A DNA stretch of 36,836 nucleotides from Methylococcus sp. (GTDB lineage Bacteria; Pseudomonadota; Gammaproteobacteria; Methylococcales; Methylococcaceae). A model generated the notes under the pieces. The model ran no database searches and was not told the origin of the DNA. It worked only from the letters and a program-made list of their open reading frames with translations. Shown piece after piece: positions 1 to 7,972 of the stretch (position 1 is its first letter; each line of letters opens with the position of its first letter). Made by a program: the position numbers and the translations under genes. The stretch lies in the NCBI GenBank assembly GCA_028688525.1, contig JAQTYA010000022.1:1-36836 (forward strand), read 5' to 3'.

Positions 1-2254
1 AGTTTTCTGCCGCCTCCAAGGGCAGCGTAAACCAGAAGCAGCTGCCTTGTCCGGGAGTGCTTTCCAGACCGATGTGGCCCCCCATGAGTTCTACTAGATT
101 CCGGCAGATGGACAATCCGAGTCCGGTGCCTCCGAAGCGGCGAGAGGTCGAGCCGTCGGCCTGAGTGAAGGGCTGGAACAGGCGAGCCTGAGCTTCAGGC
201 GTAATGCCGATCCCGGTGTCCCGGATCTCGACGCGCAGCGTCTGTCCCGCAGGCAATAGGTCCGTTTGGGTCAGTTTGACGGAAACCTCGCCGTGCTCGG
301 TGAATTTGACCGAATTGCCGAGCAGATTGGTCAGGACTTGCCTGATCCGGGTAGGATCGCCGACCCACATCCGGGGCAAGCCCGCCGGCAGGAAGCAGTT
401 CAGCTCCAGTTGTTTGTCATGGGCGCGCCCTGCTAGTAGCGCGCAGACTTCTTCGACCAGGTCCGGTAGGTTGAATTCGGTCCGTTCGATTTCGACTTTA
501 CCGGCCTCGAGCTTGGAAAAATCGAGGATAGAATTGATGATTTCGAGCAGGGCTTCGGCGGAGTTCGAGGCGGTCTCCACCAGATCCCATTGCTCGCGCG
601 ACATGTCGGTATCCTTCAGTAGTTCCAGCATGCCCAGTACGCCGTTCATAGGCGTGCGAATCTCGTGGCTCATGTTGGCGAGGAAAGCGCTTTTGGCTTG
701 GGCGGCTTCAACCGCCACGTCGTGCGCCGCTTTCAAAGAGGTCTTGGCGCGGTCTTCCAGCATCGCCAAGGCCAGCATTTCGCCGACGTGCCGCAGCATG
801 ACGAGCCGCGCCTCATTCCGGGCCGGGTAGGGATCGGTATAAAGGAACAGTACACCGAGCACCTGTCCTGCAGAAGCTATGGGCACGATGTAATGGCCGT
901 GAGTCGCCATGTTTTCGAAATGGTATTCGTGCAAGGGATCGCTGAAGCAGTCGTCGGATACCATGATTTCGCCGGATACGGCGGTGCGCCCGCATAAGCA
1001 GGCGCCCATGGGAATACGTTGTTCCCGTTGGAGGAATTCGTCGCAGAATTTGCCTTGCAGCACAAATAGGTCGAGGCAATCCGCGTCGGGTGCTTTGAGG
1101 AATACGCCGCCTTTGCGCTGCAGGTCAAAGGTATTGAGATCGAACAGGATTTCGAGCACGCACTTGCAGCGCTCGTGCAGGGGGACATTCTGCTGCAAGG
1201 CTTCGGTGATCCTGAGACGAGCGCCGGTGTCCTCCTGCTCTTGAGCCTGAACGTGTTCCCGCTCCACGAGGTCGCTGACGTCGTGCTGGATCTGGACGTA
1301 ACCGACGAGCTTGCCGTCTTCGGAATGGATGGGGGTGATGGCGATTTCCGCCCAGTAGTCGTAGTTTTCCTGTGGACCAGCCAGTACTCGGCGCCGGTTC
1401 AACAAGCGTCCTGACCAGGGCTGGCCGAGTCTGAGCGCATTCTGCATCGAGGAAAGCGTTGCAGGATCGGCTTCGGGGCTGTCGAGCAAGCTGGGATTCC
1501 GCCCGAGCAACTCGCTTTCCTCCAAGCCGCTGTATTGGCAGAGCGCTGGGTTGGTATAGATGATGCGCCCGATATGATCGGTGATGAGGATCATCTCGCT
1601 GTTGGCGTCCATGGCCTGTTTGTAGCGCGCGAGCTGCGCCTCGGTTTCCTTCTGGGCGGTGATGTCGCGCCGGATTGATATGTATTGCCTGGGTTTGCCC
1701 GCTTCGTCGAGGAGCGGGACTATGGTGCTGTCGACCCAGTAGCGGGTGCCATCTTTGCGGCGGTTGCAGAAAGTACCCTGCCAAATCTTCTTACCGGCGA
1801 TGGTGCGCCACATATCGCGGATGTAGGCCTTGCTGTGATAGCCCGAGCTGACGATGCGGTGGTCCTGGCCGATCAGCTCATCCCGCGGGTACTGCGACAC
1901 TGAGCAGAAGTTATCGTTGGCGTACAGGATATGCCCCTGCGCGTCGGTGATGCTGACCAGGGCGTGGACGTCCAGGGCCTCTCTCAGCTCCTTGTTGCCT
2001 TGGATTTCCCTGGCGACCCGTCGGGCCAAGGGACGCAGCGACAGCCACCACAATAGGGGTGCGCTCACCAGAGCCAGCAGCAAGCCGTCGACAATTGTTT
2101 CCTGCCAGGCGGGCAGCGTCAGGCCGACCCGATGGGCGGCCTCCAGCAGCAGCATGACGAGGCCTTCGGTCAGAATGATGATGAGGCTGATAGCGCATAG
2201 CGACAGCAGGAACCGCTGCTTCATATGCGGAGTGGTGGCGAAATGATCGGACAT
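1..2254 (-). CDS. Membrane PAS/PAS/GAF sensor histidine kinase, possibly hybrid (3' end outside window)
   Basis: This is a signal-sensing histidine kinase, cut by the left edge, with about 751 residues visible. The ATG at 2254 is preceded by AGGGAAAG. Two hydrophobic segments lie near residues 13-37 and 53-72. Two PAS domains follow (about 92-205 and 215-330), each ending in the usual D-I-T/D-V-S boundary. A GAF domain spans about 350-495. The dimerisation/phosphoacceptor box has [10 protein letters not shown] with His at residue 530. The ATPase region shows the N box [24 protein letters not shown] and GGTGLGLS. The layout is like BarA-type hybrid kinases, so a receiver domain may lie beyond the edge, but this cannot be seen. 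The ligand is unknown. It is divergent from the sigma-54 activator gene at 2705; a functional link between the two is only a possibility. Confidence 0.9.
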   Translation of the reverse strand, partial: MSDHFATTPHMKQRFLLSLCAISLIIILTEGLVMLLLEAAHRVGLTLPAWQETIVDGLLLALVSAPLLWWLSLRPLARRVAREIQGNKELREALDVHALVSITDAQGHILYANDNFCSVSQYPRDELIGQDHRIVSSGYHSKAYIRDMWRTIAGKKIWQGTFCNRRKDGTRYWVDSTIVPLLDEAGKPRQYISIRRDITAQKETEAQLARYKQAMDANSEMILITDHIGRIIYTNPALCQYSGLEESELLGRNPSLLDSPEADPATLSSMQNALRLGQPWSGRLLNRRRVLAGPQENYDYWAEIAITPIHSEDGKLVGYVQIQHDVSDLVEREHVQAQEQEDTGARLRITEALQQNVPLHERCKCVLEILFDLNTFDLQRKGGVFLKAPDADCLDLFVLQGKFCDEFLQREQRIPMGACLCGRTAVSGEIMVSDDCFSDPLHEYHFENMATHGHYIVPIASAGQVLGVLFLYTDPYPARNEARLVMLRHVGEMLALAMLEDRAKTSLKAAHDVAVEAAQAKSAFLANMSHEIRTPMNGVLGMLELLKDTDMSREQWDLVETASNSAEALLEIINSILDFSKLEAGKVEIERTEFNLPDLVEEVCALLAGRAHDKQLELNCFLPAGLPRMWVGDPTRIRQVLTNLLGNSVKFTEHGEVSVKLTQTDLLPAGQTLRVEIRDTGIGITPEAQARLFQPFTQADGSTSRRFGGTGLGLSICRNLVELMGGHIGLESTPGQGSCFWFTLPLEAAEN

Positions 2255-2704
2255 ACTTTCCCTAATATGTTTCGGACGTGCCGCGGCACCTTATGGAGCA
2301 CCGTAGTCTAGGGCCGAATATCCCTGCGCTTCAAGGATGGGATATGGTTTCCGGCACAGCGTCTGGCTAGCGGGCTGATGCTTTCACGCATGGCTGCTAC
2401 ATCGGGTCTCACGCGTCGGGCTTTTTGCGCCAGGCGCTGCGGCACCGAATCGCCAATTCTCTGCGACAATCAGCCGCATTGCTGGCCAAGGACGGAATTG
2501 TTACCTTCTAAAAAAACGCTCCGATGCCGATTCGTTGAGGATCGGTCCCGCAAAGGAGCAACACTCGGTTCGTTCCGGAAAAATTTTCGGCGCAGCCGGC
2601 GCAAGAAAAAATCAAGATTGTGGTTATGCGTGATGGGCCGTGCTTGGATGGATGGCCGTAATGCGAGAGTTAATCGTAGCTTCATGCCTAGGAGATAGCC
2701 ACAG
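2255..2704. other. Divergent intergenic region between kinase and sigma-54 activator
   Basis: This 450-bp stretch separates two divergent regulatory genes and must hold both promoters. I see no convincing ORF, no sigma-54 -24/-12 site and no strong hairpin. The part nearest the activator is relatively AT-rich (about 2500-2660), which would suit a sigma-70 promoter, but no -35/-10 pair stands out. An AGGAGA ribosome binding site ends about 10 bases before the activator ATG. Confidence 0.5.
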
Positions 2705-4438
2705 ATGTTGAGTGAACCGGACCTGTCCTCAGTTTCCGCCCGTGTCGAGCTTCCCGATTGGACTCGGTTCAGTATGTACGTGGATCGTCCCGATCAAGCC
2801 TGGGAATGGATGCGGCAGACGGGGGTCCTGCCTGGAGCGTTGGATTGGGTCCGGCCGGAAGTGGCCGAGGCGTGGTGCCGCTGTTTCGAAGATTACCGCT
2901 TGCCGCCGGGCGCCGATGTCTGGCCTCACAGATTCGACGACCTCCCCGCTCCGAAACCTCAGATTTCCCCTGCTTTGAAAGCGGTCTGGGACCGCGTCCG
3001 CAGCGCTTTCGATTTTTTGAAAGATGCCCAGGCCGCGCTGGTCATCGCAGATCAAGGCGGCCGCGTTTTCCGCGTACTGGATGAAGGACTCCGGATGGCG
3101 CCGGTGGCGAGGGAGCTGCTCAAGGTAGGCGCAGATTGGCGGGAACAGGGGCTGGGCAACAATGGAATAGGCAGTGCCGCCGTGCTGGGCGTACCCGCTG
3201 CTTTCGAAGGCAAGGAGCATTACGCTGCAAGATTGCATGCCTTGGTGACCGTAGGCTGCCCCGTCAAGGACGCATCCGGGGCCGTCATCGGCGTGCTCGG
3301 CGTCGTGAGCGACCGGCGCGGTTCCGCGGGGGCGCTGTTGGCGTTCCTGCGTATGACCTGCGACTTGCTGATCGAAACCGTGCCCTGCAGCCACGACAAG
3401 TGCGACCAGGCGGCTTGCGGAACGGTGGCGGGTGGCCCGCGGGAAGCCGCATCCGCCCCCGTGCTCGTCGGCGAACAAGCCCTTATACGCGATGCGGCGG
3501 TCAAAGGGCTGCTCGACAAAGCGCTACGGCTTCAGCAGCGCGATATCCCGCTGCTGATCAGCGGCGAATCGGGGACCGGCAAAGAATATTTGGTGCGCTT
3601 CGCCCATCGTTTAGGCCCGCGCCGTAACGGGCCTTTGGTTGCCGTCAACTGCGCATCCATTCCCAAAGACCTCATCGAAAGCGAGCTGTTCGGCTATGAA
3701 GCGGGCAGTTTCACCGGCGCGCGCAGCCGGGGCAAGCCGGGAAAATTCCTGCTGGCCGATGGCGGCGTGCTGTTTCTCGACGAGATCGGCGACATGAATT
3801 TCGATCTCCAGGCGACCCTGCTGCGCGTGCTGGAAACCGGCGAATTCGTTCCGGTCGGCGGTACCAAGCCCTTGCGCGTGGACGTTCAGGTCGTGGCCGC
3901 GACCAATGTCGATCTGCAGGAAGCGATTCGGCAGGGACGTTTTCGGCGCGATCTTTACTACCGCCTCAACGGTGCCCGCCTCCACCTGCCTCCGTTACGG
4001 CAGCGTCCCGATCTGCGCTACATCGTACAATCGGTTTTCGATCAGGAGACAGCTGTCGCTGGCACTCAGCATATTAGGCTCGGGGAGGAGGTCTTGGCAT
4101 TGTTCGAACGGCATCCCTGGCCCGGTAATCTCCGCGAATTGCGCAATGTGGTTCGCAACGCTTTGTTCGCCTGTTCGGGCAGTGTGTTGACGGTAGACGA
4201 TCTGCCTGCAGACTTTCTCGACGAGGCGGAAGACGCCGTGGCTCTCGCCGGGACCGGGGCCTGGGAGGTATCGCGTTTCGTAGCGGGCAGCGGTTCGGTC
4301 AGCCTGTCGAAAGTCGAATCGGAGAGCATCGCCGCGGCCCTGTGCCGGTGCCGCGGCAACATGAGTCAGGCCGCTCGCGTGCTCGGTATCGCGCGCTCGA
4401 CGCTGTACAAGAAGGTCAGCCTGTACGGCTTGAGCTAA
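2705..4438 (+). CDS. Sigma-54-dependent transcriptional activator, AcoR-type (GAF/AAA+/Fis)
   Basis: This is a bacterial enhancer-binding protein of 577 residues that would open promoters bound by sigma-54 RNA polymerase. An N-terminal AcoR-like GAF domain (about 85-225) contains the LGNNGIGSA segment. The AAA+ domain has Walker A GESGTGKE at 287-294, the sigma-54 contact loop GSFTGA at 334-339 (a conservative variant of GAFTGA) and Walker B ending LFLDE with D359/E360. A Fis-type helix-turn-helix (NMSQAARVLGIARSTLYKK) closes the protein. Between GAF and AAA+ lies C228-x-H230-x2-C233-x4-C238, a possible metal-binding cluster. The start follows an AGGAGA site. The gene is convergent with the ORF ending at 4454. 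Four sigma-54-like promoters lie farther right in the window, so these cytochrome genes are candidate targets; this is inference. Confidence 0.93.
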   Translation: MLSEPDLSSVSARVELPDWTRFSMYVDRPDQAWEWMRQTGVLPGALDWVRPEVAEAWCRCFEDYRLPPGADVWPHRFDDLPAPKPQISPALKAVWDRVRSAFDFLKDAQAALVIADQGGRVFRVLDEGLRMAPVARELLKVGADWREQGLGNNGIGSAAVLGVPAAFEGKEHYAARLHALVTVGCPVKDASGAVIGVLGVVSDRRGSAGALLAFLRMTCDLLIETVPCSHDKCDQAACGTVAGGPREAASAPVLVGEQALIRDAAVKGLLDKALRLQQRDIPLLISGESGTGKEYLVRFAHRLGPRRNGPLVAVNCASIPKDLIESELFGYEAGSFTGARSRGKPGKFLLADGGVLFLDEIGDMNFDLQATLLRVLETGEFVPVGGTKPLRVDVQVVAATNVDLQEAIRQGRFRRDLYYRLNGARLHLPPLRQRPDLRYIVQSVFDQETAVAGTQHIRLGEEVLALFERHPWPGNLRELRNVVRNALFACSGSVLTVDDLPADFLDEAEDAVALAGTGAWEVSRFVAGSGSVSLSKVESESIAAALCRCRGNMSQAARVLGIARSTLYKKVSLYGLS

Positions 4439-4453
4439 GACCAAAGCCTTTTA

Positions 4454-5332
4454 TCACGGCGCTTCGATCGTGACCCAAGGCGACCGGACGTCGTAACGGG
4501 TACCCGTGGGAATATGCATGACCGTTCCTCCGCACTGCACCCTAAACGCTTCCGTTGGGGCGACATCGATCAGTTCCCCAAGCTCCTGGCGCGTGCGATA
4601 AGGACGTTCAGCCCCCGCCGTATCCTGTCTCAGCGCTCCCGAGCGCTTCTCAATCAGGTCGCTGACCACCCAGGCATAGCCGCCTACAGCGACCCAGTCC
4701 GGGTTGTTTTCGGCGATATGGCAGACTTCGAGGGAGCCTTCGGGTTGATAGCTTAGCGCGACTGCTTTGACTGAGTCGGGCAAATCGACGCTCGGCGCCA
4801 CCGAATCCGGTCTCGGCACGAGGTCGTTTATGAAGCGGTCGAGATCGTCGCCGCAACGCACCGGCAGTCCTACGTGATTGAGCCGAGGCCGGTCCTGCCT
4901 GCTATCGGTCATCGATTTGCCGCACTTCAAGTTGGAAATATCGACTACCGGCCAGCGCGGCAGTGATACGGGCCTAGGTTTAGGATTGTCGATTTCCCAA
5001 AACGTAGGCGACGAGGAAATATCAGGCCCTTCACAACCAGAAGAAGTTTTGGAAAACAGTAAGTGAAACGGCTTGAGGTAAGGAAGGTGTTGCCTATAGC
5101 CGTTGTCAAGGTCCTCTAAAATAGAAGCGGAGTTTGGTTTGGCATAATTCAAATGCCACTTCATGATGTTCTGAACCTCCTGTTCAGAACAAACCATCCC
5201 TTTTAGCTGTTTGCCTGGGAGTTGATTACTCCCTATCCCGCTGCCGATGAAACAATTCATTTGGACGGTATTAGGGCCAGGATTGCACAAATCACTCACA
5301 AACTCTGCGTGTCCGCGTAAAGTTCCCCACAT
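4454..5332 (-). CDS. Hypothetical protein, probable displaced C-terminal part of the RCC1-like gene
   Basis: This ORF encodes 292 residues of unknown function. It has no signal peptide and I see no ribosome binding site at the ATG. It overlaps the end of the preceding ORF by about 40 bases in another frame. The sequence looks like real protein, with scattered Cys residues and a C-terminal beta-rich stretch (WVAVGGYAWVVSDL, then CGGTVMHIPTGTRYDVRS). The lack of translation signals, the overlap and the unbroken direction suggest that it was once the 3' end of one long secreted-protein gene starting near 7631. It would then have been separated by a one-base frame change between 5294 and 5332. 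An independent, translationally coupled gene is the alternative. Confidence 0.5.
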   Translation of the reverse strand: MWGTLRGHAEFVSDLCNPGPNTVQMNCFIGSGIGSNQLPGKQLKGMVCSEQEVQNIMKWHLNYAKPNSASILEDLDNGYRQHLPYLKPFHLLFSKTSSGCEGPDISSSPTFWEIDNPKPRPVSLPRWPVVDISNLKCGKSMTDSRQDRPRLNHVGLPVRCGDDLDRFINDLVPRPDSVAPSVDLPDSVKAVALSYQPEGSLEVCHIAENNPDWVAVGGYAWVVSDLIEKRSGALRQDTAGAERPYRTRQELGELIDVAPTEAFRVQCGGTVMHIPTGTRYDVRSPWVTIEAP

Positions 5333-6734
5333 TTACAGGAAATGTGTTTCCCATCCAGAACGGCCTGTCGGTAATGTGCTGGAAACCGGCCTTTTCATGC
5401 ATGAGCATCGGCATATCTATTTTTTCATCGTCCTTCATCACGAATAAGAACTCCAATGCCAGGAATTGCCAGGACTGAGGGTCGGCGACCCAGGGGTAAG
5501 TGAAGAACTCTTTAGTCTTATCCGGGTTAGTGGGCGACGGGAGCGGATCTGCAAAGCCACCTTTAGTATTCCCATAGGTGTCCACGTCGAGCACCCATAG
5601 CCATTGTCTATTGGCCCATGGTTTATTATCTGGCGGATTTTTCCCCCAATCCTTAAGGCCCAGCGACAACACGATATCGTCGGTATAATAAGGCGCACCG
5701 GCGCGCTCGATCTGCGCCACCATGTTCTTATAGGTTCGACTCGTCAGGTTCGTTGCATCGTCGCAGTGGGTTTTCGCCGCCGCCCAGACCGCCGAATCCG
5801 GATCACCGGAGCCGGCCTTTTCGCGTACGATCGCGCAATAGCCCACAGTGTCGCCTGGCGAATACTCGATTTTGCTCTTGCTGACTTGATTCTGGGCATG
5901 CCAGACATCGATGTCCTGCAGCATTTCCAGCGCCATGCCCTGGTAGCTGAGAGCGTACCCCAGGATTTCATAGATACTCTGGTAATAGCCGCGGTCGTCG
6001 AAGGGTGTTTCGGACCTATCTTTCCATTGTTCGTAGCTCTTGATCATGCACTTTTCGAACGGACCGGTTGCGTTCGATAAGGAGGGGATCAGGGATTCCT
6101 GAATTGCATTGAGGGCTTGCCGCAGGTCTTTCTCGTAATTGCCAATGAAGCTTTGAATGTTCGGAGTGATGTCGGGGACCACCGTTTCAGGCTTGTCGGC
6201 GCGGGCCGCATAAGCCTTGATCACGCTTTGGCTCAGATCGAGGAGTTTGGCGTATTCCTGCTGGGCGGTCTGCACCTTAACGCCGGTGTTCCTCAGCTCC
6301 TGCAAGCTGATGGAGCAGGCCGTGTCGGTCAGCTCTCTTTCGATTCTTTTCAATGCGGCATCGATATTTTTCAACTCGGCTTCGAGGCGCGCGACGGCCA
6401 CTTTCAGCTCCTGGAGATCGGCTTGGAACCGCTTCAGCGCTTCGGCGACAGGGTCCGGCGGTTTCGGCAGAAAAGTTTGTAGGGCCGAAAGGACAAGCCC
6501 GGTGGCCAACAGCGGTATCTGAACTTTGATGGCCTTGGCTTCCGCCTTATCCCATTTCTGATCGGTGCTTTTACCGTAGCCGACCAGGCTGGTGCCAAGA
6601 GAGGCGGCGATCTGGGTCAGGAATGCGCAGGGAAAGCTCTGCGTGCTCACCGCCGAGGACGGGCCGGATGCGCTCACGGCATCGGGCTGGCTGCCCCAGC
6701 AGTTCATACGGCCGTCCAGCCGCACGCCGCATGC
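5292..6734 (-). CDS. Helical/coiled-coil protein lacking its own start, continuation of RCC1-like gene
   Basis: This open frame of about 480 residues continues in exactly the same frame as the RCC1-repeat gene upstream, separated from it only by a TAA at 6735-6737. Its first residues (ACGVRLDGRMNCWG) are one more RCC1 repeat, so the nominal GTG start at 6725 lies inside a repeat and has no ribosome binding site. After this come a hydrophobic segment (IPLLATGLVLSALQTFL), a long heptad-like helical region (about 95-175 from the GTG) and a tryptophan-rich C-terminal part. It recalls the helical-hairpin architecture of some pore-forming proteins, but I recognise no family. It is likely part of an interrupted gene and may be silent unless the stop is read through. 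Confidence 0.5.
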   Translation of the reverse strand, partial: ACGVRLDGRMNCWGSQPDAVSASGPSSAVSTQSFPCAFLTQIAASLGTSLVGYGKSTDQKWDKAEAKAIKVQIPLLATGLVLSALQTFLPKPPDPVAEALKRFQADLQELKVAVARLEAELKNIDAALKRIERELTDTACSISLQELRNTGVKVQTAQQEYAKLLDLSQSVIKAYAARADKPETVVPDITPNIQSFIGNYEKDLRQALNAIQESLIPSLSNATGPFEKCMIKSYEQWKDRSETPFDDRGYYQSIYEILGYALSYQGMALEMLQDIDVWHAQNQVSKSKIEYSPGDTVGYCAIVREKAGSGDPDSAVWAAAKTHCDDATNLTSRTYKNMVAQIERAGAPYYTDDIVLSLGLKDWGKNPPDNKPWANRQWLWVLDVDTYGNTKGGFADPLPSPTNPDKTKEFFTYPWVADPQSWQFLALEFLFVMKDDEKIDMPMLMHEKAGFQHITDRPFWMGNTFPVNVGNFTRTRRVCE

Positions 6735-7631
6735 TTAGTCGCCGCCGGGCACTTCGAGCTGGCCGCTGTCGCTGCGGCTCCAACACGCTACACTGCCGTC
6801 GAAGCGCAATCCGCAGGTGTGGAATTTTCCGGCCGCGATGTCTTTGAAGGGGCCTTCCGGTGCCCGGATTTGGTCGTAGGCGTCATTGCCCCAGCAGACG
6901 GCGCTGCCGTTGTCACGGAGGGCGCAGGCGTGTATCTCACCGGTTGCCACGGTCTTGAATCGGTCCTGCGGCGGTGCGTAATCCGTGAATGACCGTTCGC
7001 CCCAGCACGCGATCCGGCCGTCGGTATCTAGGGCGCAAGTGTGCTGGCCGCCGGCGCCGAGCGATTGGAACTGCCCTTTGGGCGTCTGGAGCTGGTCATA
7101 CGTCGAGTCGCCCCAGCACCTGATCCTTCCATCGTTACGGAGTGCGCAGGTATGGGCATCGCCGGCGCTGAGCTCCTTGAATTCGCCCTGAGGCCTCTGT
7201 TTCGGTCGGGCGCTCTCCGCTCCCCAGCACTTGAGCGCGCCATTATTCCGAAGGGCGCAGCTGTGGTCCAAACCTACGGCAACGGCGAAATAACGGCCTT
7301 TGGGTGGATTCGTTTCGCCGAAACCGTTTTCCCCCCAGCACGCTAGCAGGCCGTCCGCTTTGATGGCGCAGCTGTGGGTGCTGCCTATGCCGATGGCATG
7401 CACGGGATTCAGAGGATACTCTGCCAAACCAGACACGTGAGAACTGTATGCTTCCGGGGCGGTGTTTAGCTGTGACTTTGACATCGCGGCCAGGCTTGCG
7501 GCGGCGAGGGGATCCGGCGCTCGCGTCAGCGGTGAGATGACTGCCGGCAAGGCAGGTTCGGCTTGCCCGGCCGAAATTTCCAGAAAAGCCACAAAACAGA
7601 CCAGACAGGTGCTCAGGCCCGTGGAAGTCAA
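6735..7631 (-). CDS. Secreted RCC1-repeat (beta-propeller) protein, truncated by in-frame stop
   Basis: This encodes 298 residues: an N-terminal hydrophobic signal (CLVCFVAFLEISAGQA, likely cut before EPALP) and then six RCC1-type repeats of about 37 residues. Each repeat carries C-A/G-L-x-x-D/N-G-x-x-x-C-W. Such repeats build a seven-bladed propeller, so six is one short. The seventh repeat lies just after the TAA stop at 6735-6737. The last spacing before it is 28 instead of 37 residues, which points to a 27-base in-frame loss plus a stop at a normally conserved His position. The start is uncertain. No ATG exists in this frame after the stop at 7668; TTG at 7631 is used here. ATT at 7640 would give a better signal peptide (K in the n-region) but is a rare start. 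Confidence 0.7.
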   Translation of the reverse strand: MTSTGLSTCLVCFVAFLEISAGQAEPALPAVISPLTRAPDPLAAASLAAMSKSQLNTAPEAYSSHVSGLAEYPLNPVHAIGIGSTHSCAIKADGLLACWGENGFGETNPPKGRYFAVAVGLDHSCALRNNGALKCWGAESARPKQRPQGEFKELSAGDAHTCALRNDGRIRCWGDSTYDQLQTPKGQFQSLGAGGQHTCALDTDGRIACWGERSFTDYAPPQDRFKTVATGEIHACALRDNGSAVCWGNDAYDQIRAPEGPFKDIAAGKFHTCGLRFDGSVACWSRSDSGQLEVPGGD

Positions 7632-7667
7632 TGCTTTAATAGTGTTTTTTTGAAGCTTGAGGAATAT

Positions 7668-7889
7668 CTACGGTCGCGGAGGATGTGAATCAAAACGCTG
7701 CGTTTCGTCATAAAGCCAATTCGGCTTAAAGCTTATGTATGGCACGGTTTTTTGCGTTTCCGATATCCCATAGAAAGATTTCGGCAGGAATTTATCAGGC
7801 TCATAGCGGATCGGGTAATACGGGCATTTCCCCAAGTCTCCCCGGGCGAATGAGGCGGGCGGCGAGAATAGAAATCGGTACCAGCCCAT
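7668..7889 (-). CDS. Small hypothetical ORF
   Basis: This 73-residue ORF lies between the thaumatin-like gene and the RCC1-like gene, in the same direction and frame as the latter. Its composition is aromatic- and proline-rich and protein-like (for example KFLPKSFYGISETQKTVPY). It has no signal peptide, recognised motif or strong ribosome binding site. It may be a small gene, a decayed remnant or chance. The rest of the 7632-7972 gap holds nothing I can identify. Confidence 0.25.
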   Translation of the reverse strand: MGWYRFLFSPPASFARGDLGKCPYYPIRYEPDKFLPKSFYGISETQKTVPYISFKPNWLYDETQRFDSHPPRP

Positions 7890-7972
7890 TCGTTTCCATG
7901 GTGACGGAGTTGCAGTTTGCGCGCCCCAGCCTCGTCTAAGGGTGCGCAGGCTTTATTCCGGCGGTGAAAAAC

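Noticed and set aside
7740-7755. Plus-strand TGGCACGGTTTTTTGC resembling a sigma-54 promoter
   Set aside because: Spacing between GG and GC is 11 instead of 10 bases and it faces no gene on that strand.
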